64,000 nucleotides of DNA, from the NCBI GenBank assembly GCA_003665825.1, contig QPFY01000004.1, positions 1,116,001 to 1,180,000 of the forward strand, read 5' to 3'. The notes below the pieces were generated by a model. That model was not told the origin of the DNA. It ran no database searches and saw only the letters and a program-made list of their open reading frames with translations. The first letter of the stretch is position 1; each line of letters begins with the position of its first letter. The stretch comes from Microbotryum silenes-acaulis. Lineage: Eukaryota; Basidiomycota; Microbotryomycetes; Microbotryales; Microbotryaceae. Below are positions 1 to 12,018 of this stretch, one piece after another. The translations under genes were made by a program, and so were the position numbers.

Positions 1-799
1 GGTCCGCGTTGATCCAAGGCCCTTCGGAAACACCGTTCGAAGGTGGCGTCTTCGAGGCCGAATTGACCTTCCCACGCGACTACCCGCTCAGCCCGCCCAA
101 GGTGAGCAACACGTCAGGGACCCTCGAGTGCTGACCACGACCGCCATGAGCTGATAACTGATCTGCATCCACCTTTACCCCGCTCTCCGCTCATGTTGTC
201 GTGGACGTGCTTCGTCGTCACGCGCCGCCTCTGCTGCCTTTGTTCAACGACCCCGAAACTCCGACTTGGCCTTCGGGTCATTCTTTCGGCACCCATAGAT
301 GAAGTTCACACCACCCTTGTTCCACCCCAATAGTCAGTTGAAGTTTTCGTATCCTATTGAATCACCCATTGACATGAACCGGAACCGTCTGCCCCTCCCC
401 CAGTCTATGCCTCGGGAGATGTCTGCATCTCGATCCTCCACGCCCCCGGCGACGACCCCAACGCGTACGAGTCTTCGTCCGAACGATGGTCCCCCGTCCA
501 ATCCGTCGAAAAGATCCTCTTGTCCGTCATCAGCATGCTCGCAGGTAAGCCCAACTTCCACCAAAGCACATTGATCCGAGCTAGCAGAGACTGATCTGGG
601 TTTTCCACTCGCAGAACCGAATATCGAGTCCGGCGCCAACATTGACGCATGTGCAAGTTCTCTCCTTCTCATGGACTCTGTCACTCGATATGATACTAAC
701 AGCCCATCATTTTCTCCTCTCCAGAAACTTTACCGAGACAACCGCGAGGCGTACGACGACATGATCCGCCAACACGTTAGGCAACAACTCGACCTGTGA
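1..799 (+). CDS. UBC7: Ubiquitin-conjugating enzyme E2, UBC7/UBE2G2 type (5' partial)
   Basis: Exons 1-101, 299-332, 404-544, 615-652 and 725-799; the gene starts left of the window. The frame gives the E2 core: [11 protein letters not shown], then [11 protein letters not shown], then GDVCISILH, whose Cys is the ubiquitin-thioester residue. The stretch [16 protein letters not shown] just after that Cys is the acidic insertion typical of UBC7/UBE2G and CDC34 enzymes, and the rest follows UBE2G2 closely to the stop at 797-799. Family knowledge: these E2s work with ER membrane ligases in ER-associated degradation. The fourth intron (653-724) only preserves the frame if it uses a GC donor (TGT|GCAAGT), giving DACKLYRDN. 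It converges with PAF1, with 256 bp between the stops. Confidence 0.9.
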
Positions 800-1055
800 A
801 CAGGATGCCTATTCCGAGAAAGGACGATCTTGATTTCTCTTACATAGTCCCCACTAGTCCTTTAACAATCCGACTTGACCCACGACCCCCTCTACCACCC
901 TAGTTTCTAACCTCACACCCTGTAGGCATTACGCAAATAATCATCTGCTCCGTCGTTACCTCTCAAAGCAAAGTAGACCGGCCCCGCTCCTTCTCGAGTT
1001 TTGATTTCAATCACACTTCACAACCCAGCACAATTACCCGTTTCACGCGCACCCT

Positions 1056-2887
1056 TCAAACCCTCCTCGGTGGTTCCAACACCGTCCTCAATTCTTCCTC
1101 CCTGTCCTCCTTCTCAGCTTCGGGCAACACCTCGTCGATCGGCGTGACCTTGACTTGGATCTTGTCCCAAAACACCAACTGGTCTTCCTCGGACCGGTCG
1201 GGGTCATGCGCGAATACGGTCGGGTCTTCTCCTCGCTGAAAGGATCAAAGATAAAAGAGACCCTCCATCAGCTTTGAGTGAACCGGGACATCCCTGGGTG
1301 CAGAACTCACCCTCGGTCGTCGTTTCCTCAACGTCTGCGCCATCTTGACCGGCGTGAAATACGCCCCTCTGGCCCTCTTTTTCCCCCCTCCCGCACTGCC
1401 GACTTCCTCCTGCTTCTCCCCCGTAGAAGTAACGGTCTCACCACCCTGATCCGGTTCCTTCCCGAGCCCGTCATGGACAACAAAGACATATTCGCCGACC
1501 AAGTTCCGAGTGGTCGTGATCTCGTAATCGCGCACATGGACGAATTCAAAGCCTTCCTCCTCGTCCGCTCCTCCTTCCTCTTCGTCGTCGTCGTCCAGTA
1601 CCCTCTCCCTCTTCTTCGTATACGCCTGCGCAACCTGATCCGAAACGGGCAAATAGTACCCGACCCTATTATCATCCGCCGGCAACTCGACAGGTCGGAA
1701 CAACGCCCTCGGTAATCTCGGGTCCAAGAACCCATGTCCCCCACCGGTCCCGACCCCATTGGTCCCTTCCTTCTCCGCTCGTTCTCCCGGATCTTCTCCA
1801 AATCGAACGAGGTTGAGTTGATTGGGCCAGAGTTCGGCGTCGGGGAGTACGTCCCACGCTTCTTCGGCTCGGAGATGGGCTTTCGAAGGGTGACGCAGTT
1901 CGGACAAGGGGATATGAGCGGCGGTGAAAGTCGCAGCGATCGTTTTGGCTCGTGCGTCTCGGGATAACGAATCGAGAAGAGGTTCGTCCGGTTTGTGCGC
2001 ACTTTTCGGGAAGGGTCAAAGGGGGGGGGGGGGGGGGGGATGAGCGATGCTTTGTGGATAGCGACTGCGCAGGACTTGAACCGATGGGTCGGTCGACTCA
2101 CCTCGGTGCTTGCTTATCGGTCAATACCTTGGACCCGGGATCCGAACTGAGGTATTCGGTCCTCCTCAACCAACTGACATCGACCTTCCTCCTCTCGCCC
2201 ATCGCTGGGGTCCCTCCTCCGGGTGGGATGTGGCCCGGAGTTCCGACGAACGACGACGAGGCTGAGGATGGTCCGGCCGCTGCGACGTCGCCGAGGAGGA
2301 AGAGGTCGTCTTCGTGTGGTGTGGGTGCCGGACCGGTGGGAACGATAACTTTTGGAAGTAGAGCAAATATTGGGTCAGTTCTTTGAACCCAATGCGGCGG
2401 GGAAGCAGCAAGATCGCTTGCCGCGGTCAGAGCACCGCGCCTAGCCAGAGCACCGCACCACGTACCCGATCGATTCCCAATCCAGTACTCCTCCTCTCCA
2501 TCCCCATAAGCTCCATCGGGGATCTTGCCCATCTCGAGAGGAAGACCGAGTTCGCCGTCGAGGATCATGGGCACCTCCCGCTCCGAGGCGAGCGCGTTGA
2601 GGGCACCCGCCTCCGCATACCGATGTGGGCTCGTCGGGATGTGCAGCAGTCGAGGTGGGAATGGTGGCTGTTGGATGTCAGGTATAGATTTGCACAAGTC
2701 AGGACGAGCTACCTGGCAGGGACACGGGACAACGTCAGCCAACTGACCGGGGGCAGCTTCTGCTGGTAGCGCACTCGGACGATCAGGTCCGTTTTGCTGA
2801 GCAAACGGCGGGGAGGTAAGGTCAGTCAGGAAGCGAAAATGTGTTTCCTCAGTAGATACTCTGAGCTCACGAGTTGCGTGAGGCCAT
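1056..2887 (-). CDS. PAF1: RNA polymerase II-associated factor 1 (PAF1 complex subunit)
   Basis: Six exons in transcript order: 2887-2871, 2796-2748, 2667-2466, 2348-2102, 2001-1311, 1235-1056, giving 461 residues. The start ATG is in a 17-nt first exon (MASRNS); joining it to exon 2 gives DLIVRVRYQQKLPPPPFPPRLL, the conserved PAF1 N-terminus. Later blocks also match the family: VSWLRRTEYLSS, AELWPNQLNLVRFGED, VGYYLPVSDQV, and an acidic stretch DDDDEEEGG before the EYVFVVHDG block. Family knowledge: PAF1 scaffolds the PAF1 complex on elongating RNA polymerase II and promotes H2B ubiquitination and H3K4/K36 methylation. Intron 4 (2101-2002) carries a run of 19 C on the transcribed strand near its 3' end. 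Confidence 0.9.
2021..2039. repeat. 19-base G run (C run on the transcript) in PAF1 intron 4
   Basis: An uninterrupted homopolymer lies between the PAF1 intron 4 donor and its acceptor, just upstream of the acceptor (exon 5 starts at 2001 reading left). On the pre-mRNA it is poly-C and could serve as the polypyrimidine tract. Confidence 0.85.
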
Positions 2888-3242
2888 CGTGGTGGGATGG
2901 GTGGCGCAAGCTGACAGGGGCAAGTCCAACCCACAAATGAGCTCGCGCTGGGCGATCCGTCAATCTGGACGGGCAAATTGCGCTCGGACCCAGCCGAGTC
3001 GCTCCTCGAAAATCTGCTCACGGAGAAACTCGCAAACACTTTTGTCCCTATGACGCAATGGATCATTCAGATGGTATTACAAGATGAAGATGTGCAAGAA
3101 CAGTTGAGATTGAACCACGACTCAAGTAAATCATCTCAAGTCGTTTCCCGCACCAAAGCGACCCGCCACTGCAAAACCTTCTCCAGCGACCTCGGTCTTC
3201 CAGGACATGGTCTGTCCCGAATCAACTTCTTCTGGCCTATTT
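2888..3242. other. Intergenic: PAF1 upstream region / dioxygenase 3' flank
   Basis: 355 bp between the PAF1 start and the dioxygenase stop; both genes read leftwards. It presumably holds the PAF1 promoter and the dioxygenase 3' untranslated region. Open frames here have no family resemblance, and I see no repeat or RNA gene. Confidence 0.5.
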
Positions 3243-4855
3243 TCATTCGAGCTTGTTGGAAGCCAAGGTGATGTCGTACTTGAGCTCCAATTTGGGCGTC
3301 TCGTCGAATTCACCGCCATTGGGCAAGGGGTGAGAAACGGGAACAAAGTCGACGACGAGCGAGTCCCTGGGAGCCATGATACAGCGTCATCAGCTCGATC
3401 CCCATTACTGGGACTGCGAATAGCTCACTTGACCGCAAAGACGGCATCGTCGTCGAGGTACTTGGATTTGCGGTCAAAGACTTGGGTGACCAGGGTTTTG
3501 TGACCGGGAGCGCTAACGTACAACTGTGAACGCGACCACCACAACGAGGTCAGCGCATCTCATCAGACCACTATCGTGAGGAAGGCATCCACTCTGAGCT
3601 CACGTGAATATGAGCAGGTCGATATGCGTGTCGATCCATCATCGTCAATACTTTGCCGGCAGTGTGATCGAACGGGATCGGGTATGGCGTCGGGACGAGC
3701 GCGATTGTCGAGTACTTTCCATCTTCTCCCGTCTCGAAGCTGATCGCATGACCTTGGTCAGCTACGCATTTCGCTCGCGTGATTTGTCGTATCCGCACTC
3801 ACCGACCACGGCAGTGGTATTCAGCCTTGTGGGAACTCTGAGCATCGTAGTAGCCGTCAGGAGCCTGAAGCAGCGCCGAAAAAAAACATAAGCTCAGTCT
3901 TGTCAGCCATGCCAAGCAGTTCAGTTACGAAAAATGGGCTTACATCGTGCCAGATGTCGACGATTGCACCGTTCAATGGTTTGCCATCGCTGCCGAATAC
4001 GGTGCCAAAGAGATGTGCGAATGGCGCGCCTGGCTCCTTTTCACGAATGATGGAAGTTCCCATCGGCTGCGGGGTAACGCCTATGCGGGAAGGACAGTTT
4101 AGTCGCAGCAAGTCCGACGATTCGACAACGAGCTAAGCGACTCACCGTGTCGATAGAACGGACCAAGGATGGCAGAAGGGGTGGCATCGACTCCGGCTTT
4201 GGCGTACTTGTCATGTTCCAACCTGGACCGAGCCGCAGGAAGGAACATCCGTCAGCTTTGAAGCTTGGGATTCTTGTTCCGCACCGATTTTCCGTAATAA
4301 CATACATGTCAACAAGGGATTCGACGCCAAGCACGTCGGTCACTAGAACCATCTCATTGCGCTTGTCATCCGAAACCTTGCCTGCGAGCGAAAAGTGACG
4401 ATCGAGTGAGATTCGGGCCCGAGCCTCGCTGATCGACTCGGCTGAGCTTTACGTACCAGCTTCGATGAGTAGATTACAGATGCCAACTGGGGTCACAGGT
4501 AATATGACAGCGGAACATGAGATTCTTGGGCCACGAAATACGATCCCGATGCACCGCACTCACGCCACTCCTCGGTCGTCAGGCCCGTCTCGATGATCGC
4601 AGCGTGCAAGTGCTTGAGCATGATCGGGAACGCCTCCTTGACGCGGGGTGAGGCATTCTTGCCAATCGAATCAATCACACTCTGCGTCTGTGGGCGAGAG
4701 CAAGGTTGGCCAAGAAACGTCAGCGAGGGTACGCGCGCTCGGCGTACTGCTCGAGTCGCATGTGGGGCACCGTGCTTATGCGGTGATGACCCCGCACGGC
4801 CGCATTGCGGTCTCGACCTGGGACCTACGTAGGCACTATAGTCTGTCGTCGACAT
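3243..4855 (-). CDS. Intradiol ring-cleavage dioxygenase (catechol/hydroxyquinol 1,2-dioxygenase family)
   Basis: Ten exons in transcript order: 4855-4829, 4687-4564, 4486-4457, 4381-4306, 4222-4146, 4080-3944, 3864-3803, 3739-3604, 3523-3429, 3366-3243; 295 residues. The N-terminal helical dimerisation part (residues 10-90) leads to SAILGPFYRHG, then DIWHD, DGYYDAQSSHKAEYHCRGRF, PTPYPIPFD and HAYRPAHIHL, ending with LDDDAVFAVKDSLVVDF. The expected non-haem Fe(III) ligands are present as about Tyr163, Tyr197, His221 and His223, with the family's Tyr-to-His spacing of 24. Family knowledge: these enzymes insert O2 between the two hydroxyls of catechols or hydroxyquinol to form muconates or maleylacetate. 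The sequence alone does not settle catechol versus hydroxyquinol. No signal peptide, so probably cytosolic. A dead dehydrogenase lies upstream on the same strand. Confidence 0.92.
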
Positions 4856-5229
4856 TGTCAAAGCAGCGAGTAGTAAAGTGTGGTGCTGGTGGAAATTTTG
4901 AGGCTGGTGTATACCGGACGTCGAGTAGGACAGAAGAAAGCAAGAGGCAAAGATCAACGGCTCTCCTGGTCGCCCCTGGCTCCGGCCTGGGGAAAGCCGA
5001 ATACCACTTTCCGCACCGAATCAGAAATCGGCGAACTGTCCGAGTTTCACTTTCAGGATGCGGGGCACACACAGAGAGGAGGCATCTCACAGCAGGACGC
5101 ACAAGCTTTTTCTGCACATTTGGTTCTGACTACCTAAACACAATGGTTGCACGTAAATGCCATACCGAATGTTTGGGATCACATGCGCCAGGTAACGATG
5201 CGAGGAAATAATAGCACGGAGGCGAGGAG
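4856..5229. other. Intergenic: dioxygenase upstream region
   Basis: 374 bp between the dioxygenase start and the decayed 3' end of the dehydrogenase pseudogene. It presumably contains the dioxygenase promoter. No conserved protein, RNA or repeat was recognised. Confidence 0.4.
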
Positions 5230-6378
5230 GGGAAATTTCCCAGAGCATGACTTGACCTTCCGGGCCGAGGAACTTGCCGTTCTGGGGCTTTGGTGATGTG
5301 GTCGCAATACTTTTTGGCCGGTGTCTTGGAATTTTCGCCACCCTCGGTCAGGCCGGTGGCGATCGCGCCAGGCTAGAAGGCGACGACGGTGAAGCCCTCA
5401 AGGCCTCAAGCTCAAGGTCGGCCGCGAGCTTCTTGGTCCACATTTTGCCGCAGCCTTGTGGGCACTGTACACGGTCATGTTGGCGTTCTCCGAGCAAGGC
5501 GAGTGGAGGGAGTCTTATTCACTCGAGACGACGAAAATGTGCTTATTGCATCAGCAACTTTGCCACTCGCGCTTTAGTGCAATTTAGTGCAATTTAGCGC
5601 ACTTTAGTGCCAAAAGCGCACTTTTTGTGAAATTTAGCTCGTTTTCTATAATCTCCGGTGCGCTAAATTGCACTAAGCGCGAGTGGCAAAGTTGCTGATG
5701 TGTGGCCTTTGCGCAACCAGGGGAGCTGGCAGATCGTCGAGTTGGTCACACCGTAAAAGTTGACCTGAGGCGATGGAGTGAGCATCAACCCGGTGCACTG
5801 GTGTGAATTTGAAGAGGGAGTAGAACCCACCAGCATCGTGCTCTTGAGCTCGTCACCCGTCGTCCTGGTGGGGGTGGCTGGCGTCCAACTCGAAGGCGCT
5901 GCCGACGCCTGCGTGCCAGATCAGGCAATGTCGTTTTTGACAAGGCCATTTCTTATCTCCGACAATCCTTGCAGAAGAGTGTGAGGAGTGTTGTGAAGAA
6001 GACAGTAGGGAAAGGTGAATGAGTAGCAAATCGCGATCGGTCAGCCTCGGCGGTGCTACACAGTGGTGCCAAAAGTGGTGCAACGTCGACAGGGGGTGAG
6101 GTGATGACGTAGGGACACTCGATCGTGACTGCACTCACCTTGACCGAGTCGGAAACGGCCACACCCATGCGACAGATTCGAAACAAGACTGCTACTTGGA
6201 CATCAAGTCATGCAAGACTTTGTCGCACGATGCCTTGTCGCGAACCCAGGCGATGATGACCTTGTTGGACTAGTCGTCGTCACTACTCGTCGTCGAGCAG
6301 GTGGTGGACGAGGCCGTGGACGAGGCCGAGGCCGAGACCTTGCGAGGCTCCCGTGATGAGCGTGGTGCATCCAACCAT
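5230..6378 (-). pseudogene. Short-chain dehydrogenase/reductase pseudogene, interrupted by a MITE-like element
   Basis: Read leftwards from an ATG at 6378, the frame starts MVGCTTLITGASQGLGLG, a Rossmann TGxxxGxG motif. It then meets stops (DDE, stop, near 6300). Recognisable SDR blocks continue: HAGVGSAFELDASH (about 5910), VNFYGVTNST and LPWLRKGH (about 5720), IFVVSSE (about 5520) with the catalytic Ser, VYSAHK (about 5470) with the catalytic Tyr and Lys, and PGAIATGLTEGGENSK (about 5345). Lesions include several in-frame stops, a one-base deletion just after the Tyr-Lys motif, a stop before PGAIATGL, and the element at 5549-5700. A 12-bp tandem duplication sits near the start. The original substrate cannot be told. 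The 3' end is approximate. Confidence 0.8.
5549..5700. mobile_element. MITE-like element with long terminal inverted repeats, 152 bp
   Basis: The left end begins CATCAGCAACTTTGCC and the right end finishes with its exact reverse complement. The arms stay complementary for about 38 bp (CACTCGCGCTT, AGTGCAATTTAG), differing by one extra T on the left, plus a second copy of a 10-bp unit (TGCAATTTAG) in the left arm only. There is no coding capacity. The dinucleotide TG flanks both ends (5547-5548 and 5701-5702). Removing the element and one TG restores an uninterrupted dehydrogenase reading frame across the junction (LRKGH-N-KHIFVVSS), so both boundaries and the 2-bp duplication are well supported. 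The transposase family is not identifiable. Confidence 0.85.
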
Positions 6379-7270
6379 GTTCTAAGGGTAGAAATCGATA
6401 GAGTACATACTGAGAGTCAACGCTCGAGTCCGAGGCGGTTTCGTCGATGTACCCGTGCGACCGACCGTCGGCAACTTGGGGCCCGATCGTGCGGCGCGCC
6501 GTTTAGGCCAGGTGGGGTGGGGGGATGGGCCGAGTGGGGGCCCTTCATGCAGACTATAAGTGACTTACGAGATGTGGAGTGGTGTAAAGGAGAGTTATTT
6601 GATTGAAAGTGTGCGAGGTGAGGTGGGATTGGTGTTCATTATTCGGCTTGAGAGAGAGAGCGAGGTCACGAGGTGCCAAGTGGAAGGAAGGAGCAAGAAG
6701 GTCGCACCCCGGGGACTCTGGGGGGACTGCCCGGGGCTGCAGGGGCTGCCGAGAAAAGCCGGGGCATGCGGGCTCACCGGAGATGCTCTCCCGATCAACT
6801 AGAGCACGATTCGTCAGGCTTTTGTGATGGTCTCTCTTTGACCTGCAATTCTAAATCTCTGGGGAGAACAGAATATTGCTACCAAGAGACACACACCCCT
6901 CTCGCGTCCTATACTGGCCATGGGCGCCAACGGCTCGAACAGTTGATCCGAGCTGGACAGGAGGCCTAAGGATGGTGGGTGCGCATGAACCAGTCAACCC
7001 GTACAGCGGGAAGGCTGTACGAGCAAATGTACCCCATATAATTCGCTGTTTGATGTAAAAGGTTTATCATGCTGGTCCACCCAAGGCCTTGCTCAAGAAA
7101 GGATCATGTGAAAGCCCTTTGACGGGATGGAGTGAAAAAGGTGGTACGAAGACTACAAAGAAGGATGCAGCCCCGCATAGAGTAGAAAGACGAAAGCACA
7201 AAGCTGATGAAGACAACAACGAGAGGACGCGACCTCGTAGGTGAAAGCCATGCCGAAGAAAGCCGGTTGT
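6379..7270. other. Intergenic region, no gene recognised
   Basis: 892 bp between the pseudogene start and the histone H4 stop. Short open frames exist on both strands but none resembles a known family, and no tRNA-like f old or inverted repeat was found. Part of it is the H4 3' untranslated region. Confidence 0.4.
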
Positions 7271-8606
<1,336 letters not shown>

Positions 8607-9434
8607 ATCCGTCCTCGAACCCCTTCAATTTCCTCGTCGACTCAAGGCATCGTCATCACCTCGGGGCGTCGTCGATTCGCGAAGGAGCGCATCGTTGTGC
8701 CATTACCATTTTCGTTTTTCACTCTTGGACATGAGAACGGGCTTCGCCCTTTATATCATGAGCCAGCTCTTTGTTCTTATTCGTTGCTGTCGATCGGTCG
8801 TTGCTTGTAATGACTAGGCCATCGCTACCCAGCACTGAGAATGGAGAGATTTTGTGATCCGGCATACGCCTAATTCGCCGTGACCTCGGCCGAGAGATGG
8901 GGGACTCGTGCGTGAGACCGTGAGCCGCCTGAAGTTGAACCGCGGTTATTTTCGAATGGCTGGACGGGCGACGTCTGTTCCACCAAACGCGGTCGCCCGG
9001 CTTTAGGGTCGTGAGGGCTAGGGAGCCAGCAGCCCCTTTCTTTCAAGGGGCCAGTCCTGGGGGTTTCTTGGCCTATAGAGCTCGAGCGTCAACCGAACTT
9101 TACCGATGGACGAACATCACTTGTTTTGGTTTAGCCTCTCCCCGGGCTCGTCCCATCGTTCTGACCACGGGTGTCGAGCTGCTGTCAGCTAGCTTCGAGG
9201 ACTTCTCTTTCGCCCGTCTGGTGCGGAGTTGGAGCACTGGAAGGCGCGTGAACTGCAAGTGGAAGGCGGCTGCGAGCAAGGTCAATCGACCGCGGCGACG
9301 AGCCTTCTTCCACGCTCTTTCCCACATCAGCACTCGTCTAGCCCTCAAGCCCTCTCGTTTTCGACGGGTCCGCTTATACTTCACTTATATCTTCTGCTCT
9401 TTCGCCCATCCCTTTCTGCATCTCCCCCTCCTCG
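8607..9434. other. Intergenic: H3 3' flank and URK1 upstream region
   Basis: 828 bp between the H3 stop and the first URK1 codon. A pyrimidine-rich stretch from about 9300 to 9430 probably belongs to the URK1 promoter and leader. No other gene was recognised. Confidence 0.4.
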
Positions 9435-11729
9435 ATGCCTCGAAGTGGCCCACCTGTTTCTCTGCTCTCGAACGGTAAAAGCGCGCTCTTACCCAAGAAC
9501 ACGGTATTGACCGAGGCTGGGTCAGTCTCATCTGAAGCATTTATGACCTACTACTGCGTGCGTTCTGACTGGATCTCTGTCCCTCGCTTGGAAACAGTCG
9601 ACCACCATGGTATGACAAGGGTTAGTGCTGTTCATCGATTCGCTCGGTCGTTCGAGGAGCCCAAGCCCGCCATGTGACATGTGGGGTAAACGCAGCGGCG
9701 GCGAAGGACAGCAGCCTCATTCGCCCCGCGTTTCCTCCTACTCCCGCAATCACCCAAATCATCATTCTTGTTGTTTCCCTTCCATTGGACAGATGGACGA
9801 GTTCAAACGGCATACGTCATTGGCATCGGAGGCGGTTCTGCATCGGGCAAGACTCGAGTCGCTCAGGGTCAGTCACTCGTTCCCCATTCCAAATCCGGGG
9901 ACGATGAGTGGGTGATGCTCATCACTAGTCGTGGGGATGCTTCTAACAGAAGTACTTAAGAAATTAGGCGTACCGTGAGTCCCACCCTCCACGCTTTCAT
10001 AGTCTCCTCACCGATATGCTCACACCTCCGGGCTTCCCTCGTCGCCCTCCGCTGCAGGTGGGTCGTCGTCATCTCCCAAGATTCCTTCTACAAGCCCTTA
10101 ACGCCCGAAGAGCTCTCCGCCGCCTTCCGCTGTGAACATGACCTCGATTCCCCGACCTCAATCGACGAAGCCCTCCTACGGGACTGTCTAGGTCGATTAC
10201 GAGCTGGCGAAGCTGTACAGTTGCCGAATTATTCGTTCGCCAAGCATGCGAGGACCGACGAGACCACGTATATCTATGGCGCGACAGTCGTTATCGTCGA
10301 GGGTATCCATGCTTTGCATGAGAGTCTGAGAGATGTTTATGATCTCAAGGTAAGTACGAGGGGATGATTCGGTGGAGCCTGAATTATCACGACCCAGAAC
10401 TGATTTTGCTGCTTGTCCCCAATCGTAAACGATCAACGACAGGTTTTTGTTCAGGTGCGATCTCTTCTACATAATCTCCTTACGACGATGTTGCTTAGTC
10501 GTTTAGTTGTATACAGTGCGACTCTGACTTGATGCTCGCGAGGCGTTTACGACGGGATCTCGTCGAGCGAGGTCGGGATGCCGCCGGGGTTTTGGACCAG
10601 TTGAGTGCGATGCTGATGAATGCGTGTGCGCGCTCTTGACACTGATGGTTTATATATTTACAGATATCTACGCTTCGTCAAGCCCGCTTTCGATAACCAT
10701 ATTCAGCCCACATCTCGATTCGCAGACATCATCGTCCCCGGATCGAACAACGAAATCTCTGTCGAGTTGATCGCGGGTCACATCCGGCGACAATTGGACG
10801 AGAGAAAGCAGGAGCTGCGCAAGGAGTTGTTTGTCGAGACCGAAGGGGCGAACGCAAAGCTCGGCACGAATGGGGATGGTGGAGCTGGACTCGTGAGCCA
10901 GCGGAGTAGAGAGATCTCGGTGGATCGCTTGGCGTCCAAGGATGGGTTGCCGGATACGGTGGTGCTGATGGAACAAACGAATCAGCTGAGTGTGAGCTAA
11001 CTTCCGACGTGCTTGCCTAAACTCAGAATTCTGACGTCTTTCCTGATGCCGATTGTGCAGGGTATCCACACTCTGCTTCGGTCCAGCTCGACACCGGCGG
11101 CAGACTTTTTATTCTATGCGAACAGACTGTCGACGCTCGTCGTCGAAAGATCGCTGTCCCTCCTCCCCTACCGATCCAAGCCCATCACAACACGAACCTC
11201 TGTGCCTCATACTGGGCAAGAGCTGGATATTGACGTCGGACACTTGGTCGGCGTTTCGATCCTTCGCTCTGGCGCCTCGCTCGAGAAGGGCCTTCGACGA
11301 GTCGTGCGAGAGATCCCCGTGGGGTCGATGCTGATCCAATCCGACGACCAATCGGGCGAACCGCTGCTGTACTCGATCCGATTACCTCAGGCACTAACCC
11401 GCTCCAAAGAGTCCGCCAAGAAGACGTGGGTCTTGCTTCTGGATTCCCAAATCGGAACAGGGGCCGCGGCCTTGATGGCCGTCCGAGTCTTACTAGATCA
11501 TGGAGTGGACGAGGCCAAGATCATCATCTGTGCGATCCTCGTTTCCAAACTCGGTGGGGTGTGGGCATTGAAGAGGGGTTTCCCACGGGTGAGGATCGTC
11601 AGTTCGGCTGCGGATGATGGGTTGGAAGAAAGGTGGGAGAAGAAAAAGGATGGGTCGGGTTCCAAGAAGGTGTTTGCGATCCTGCCGGGGATGGGGAGCT
11701 TTGGGGATAGGTACTTTGTGACGAGCTGA
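9435..11729 (+). CDS. URK1: Uridine kinase with C-terminal uracil phosphoribosyltransferase-like domain
   Basis: Nine exons: 9435-9520, 9598-9620, 9793-9867, 9950-9974, 10058-10349, 10443-10454, 10517-10599, 10664-10991, 11061-11729; 530 residues. The P-loop is at residues 47-57 (GIGGGSASGKT), followed by VISQDSFYKPLTPEE and NYSFAKHARTDETTYIYGA, typical of uridine-cytidine kinases. Exon 6 is only 12 nt and encodes VFVQ. From residue 309 the protein has a UPRT-type fold, with the C-terminal motif LPGMGSFGDRYF. The PRPP-loop position reads DSQIGTGAAA, where active UPRTs have a Gly-Gly pair, as in other uridine-kinase fusions. Role: phosphorylates uridine and cytidine in pyrimidine salvage; probably cytosolic or nuclear. 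Confidence 0.93.
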
Positions 11730-12018
11730 GTGGAGGGCCGTAGTCGATTCTTGTTTTTATTGCGTGTCAAGGTAACTATTTTGATGTGCTGTGATGCCCA
11801 TGCGATGCATGCTTACGTATCGGGTCAGAAGACTGCTCAGGTCGAGAGTGGTGAAAGCCACAACTCAGGGGACGAGCTGCTGGATCTGCCTGGTGAGAGA
11901 CCGGAATGAACAGAGCACATAACTGTGTTCGATGGGTAGTATTGGCACAACATGTGATGATAGACGACTGAACGCGGAAACGGGGACTTTGGGAGGAGTG
12001 GTGGGTGACTCGGCGCGC

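Noticed and set aside
2098..3066. Long open frame reading leftwards across the PAF1 5' region
   Set aside because: It fuses PAF1 exons with introns. The true start is the ATG at 2887, supported by the VRVRYQQKLPP splice; the upstream part has no family match.
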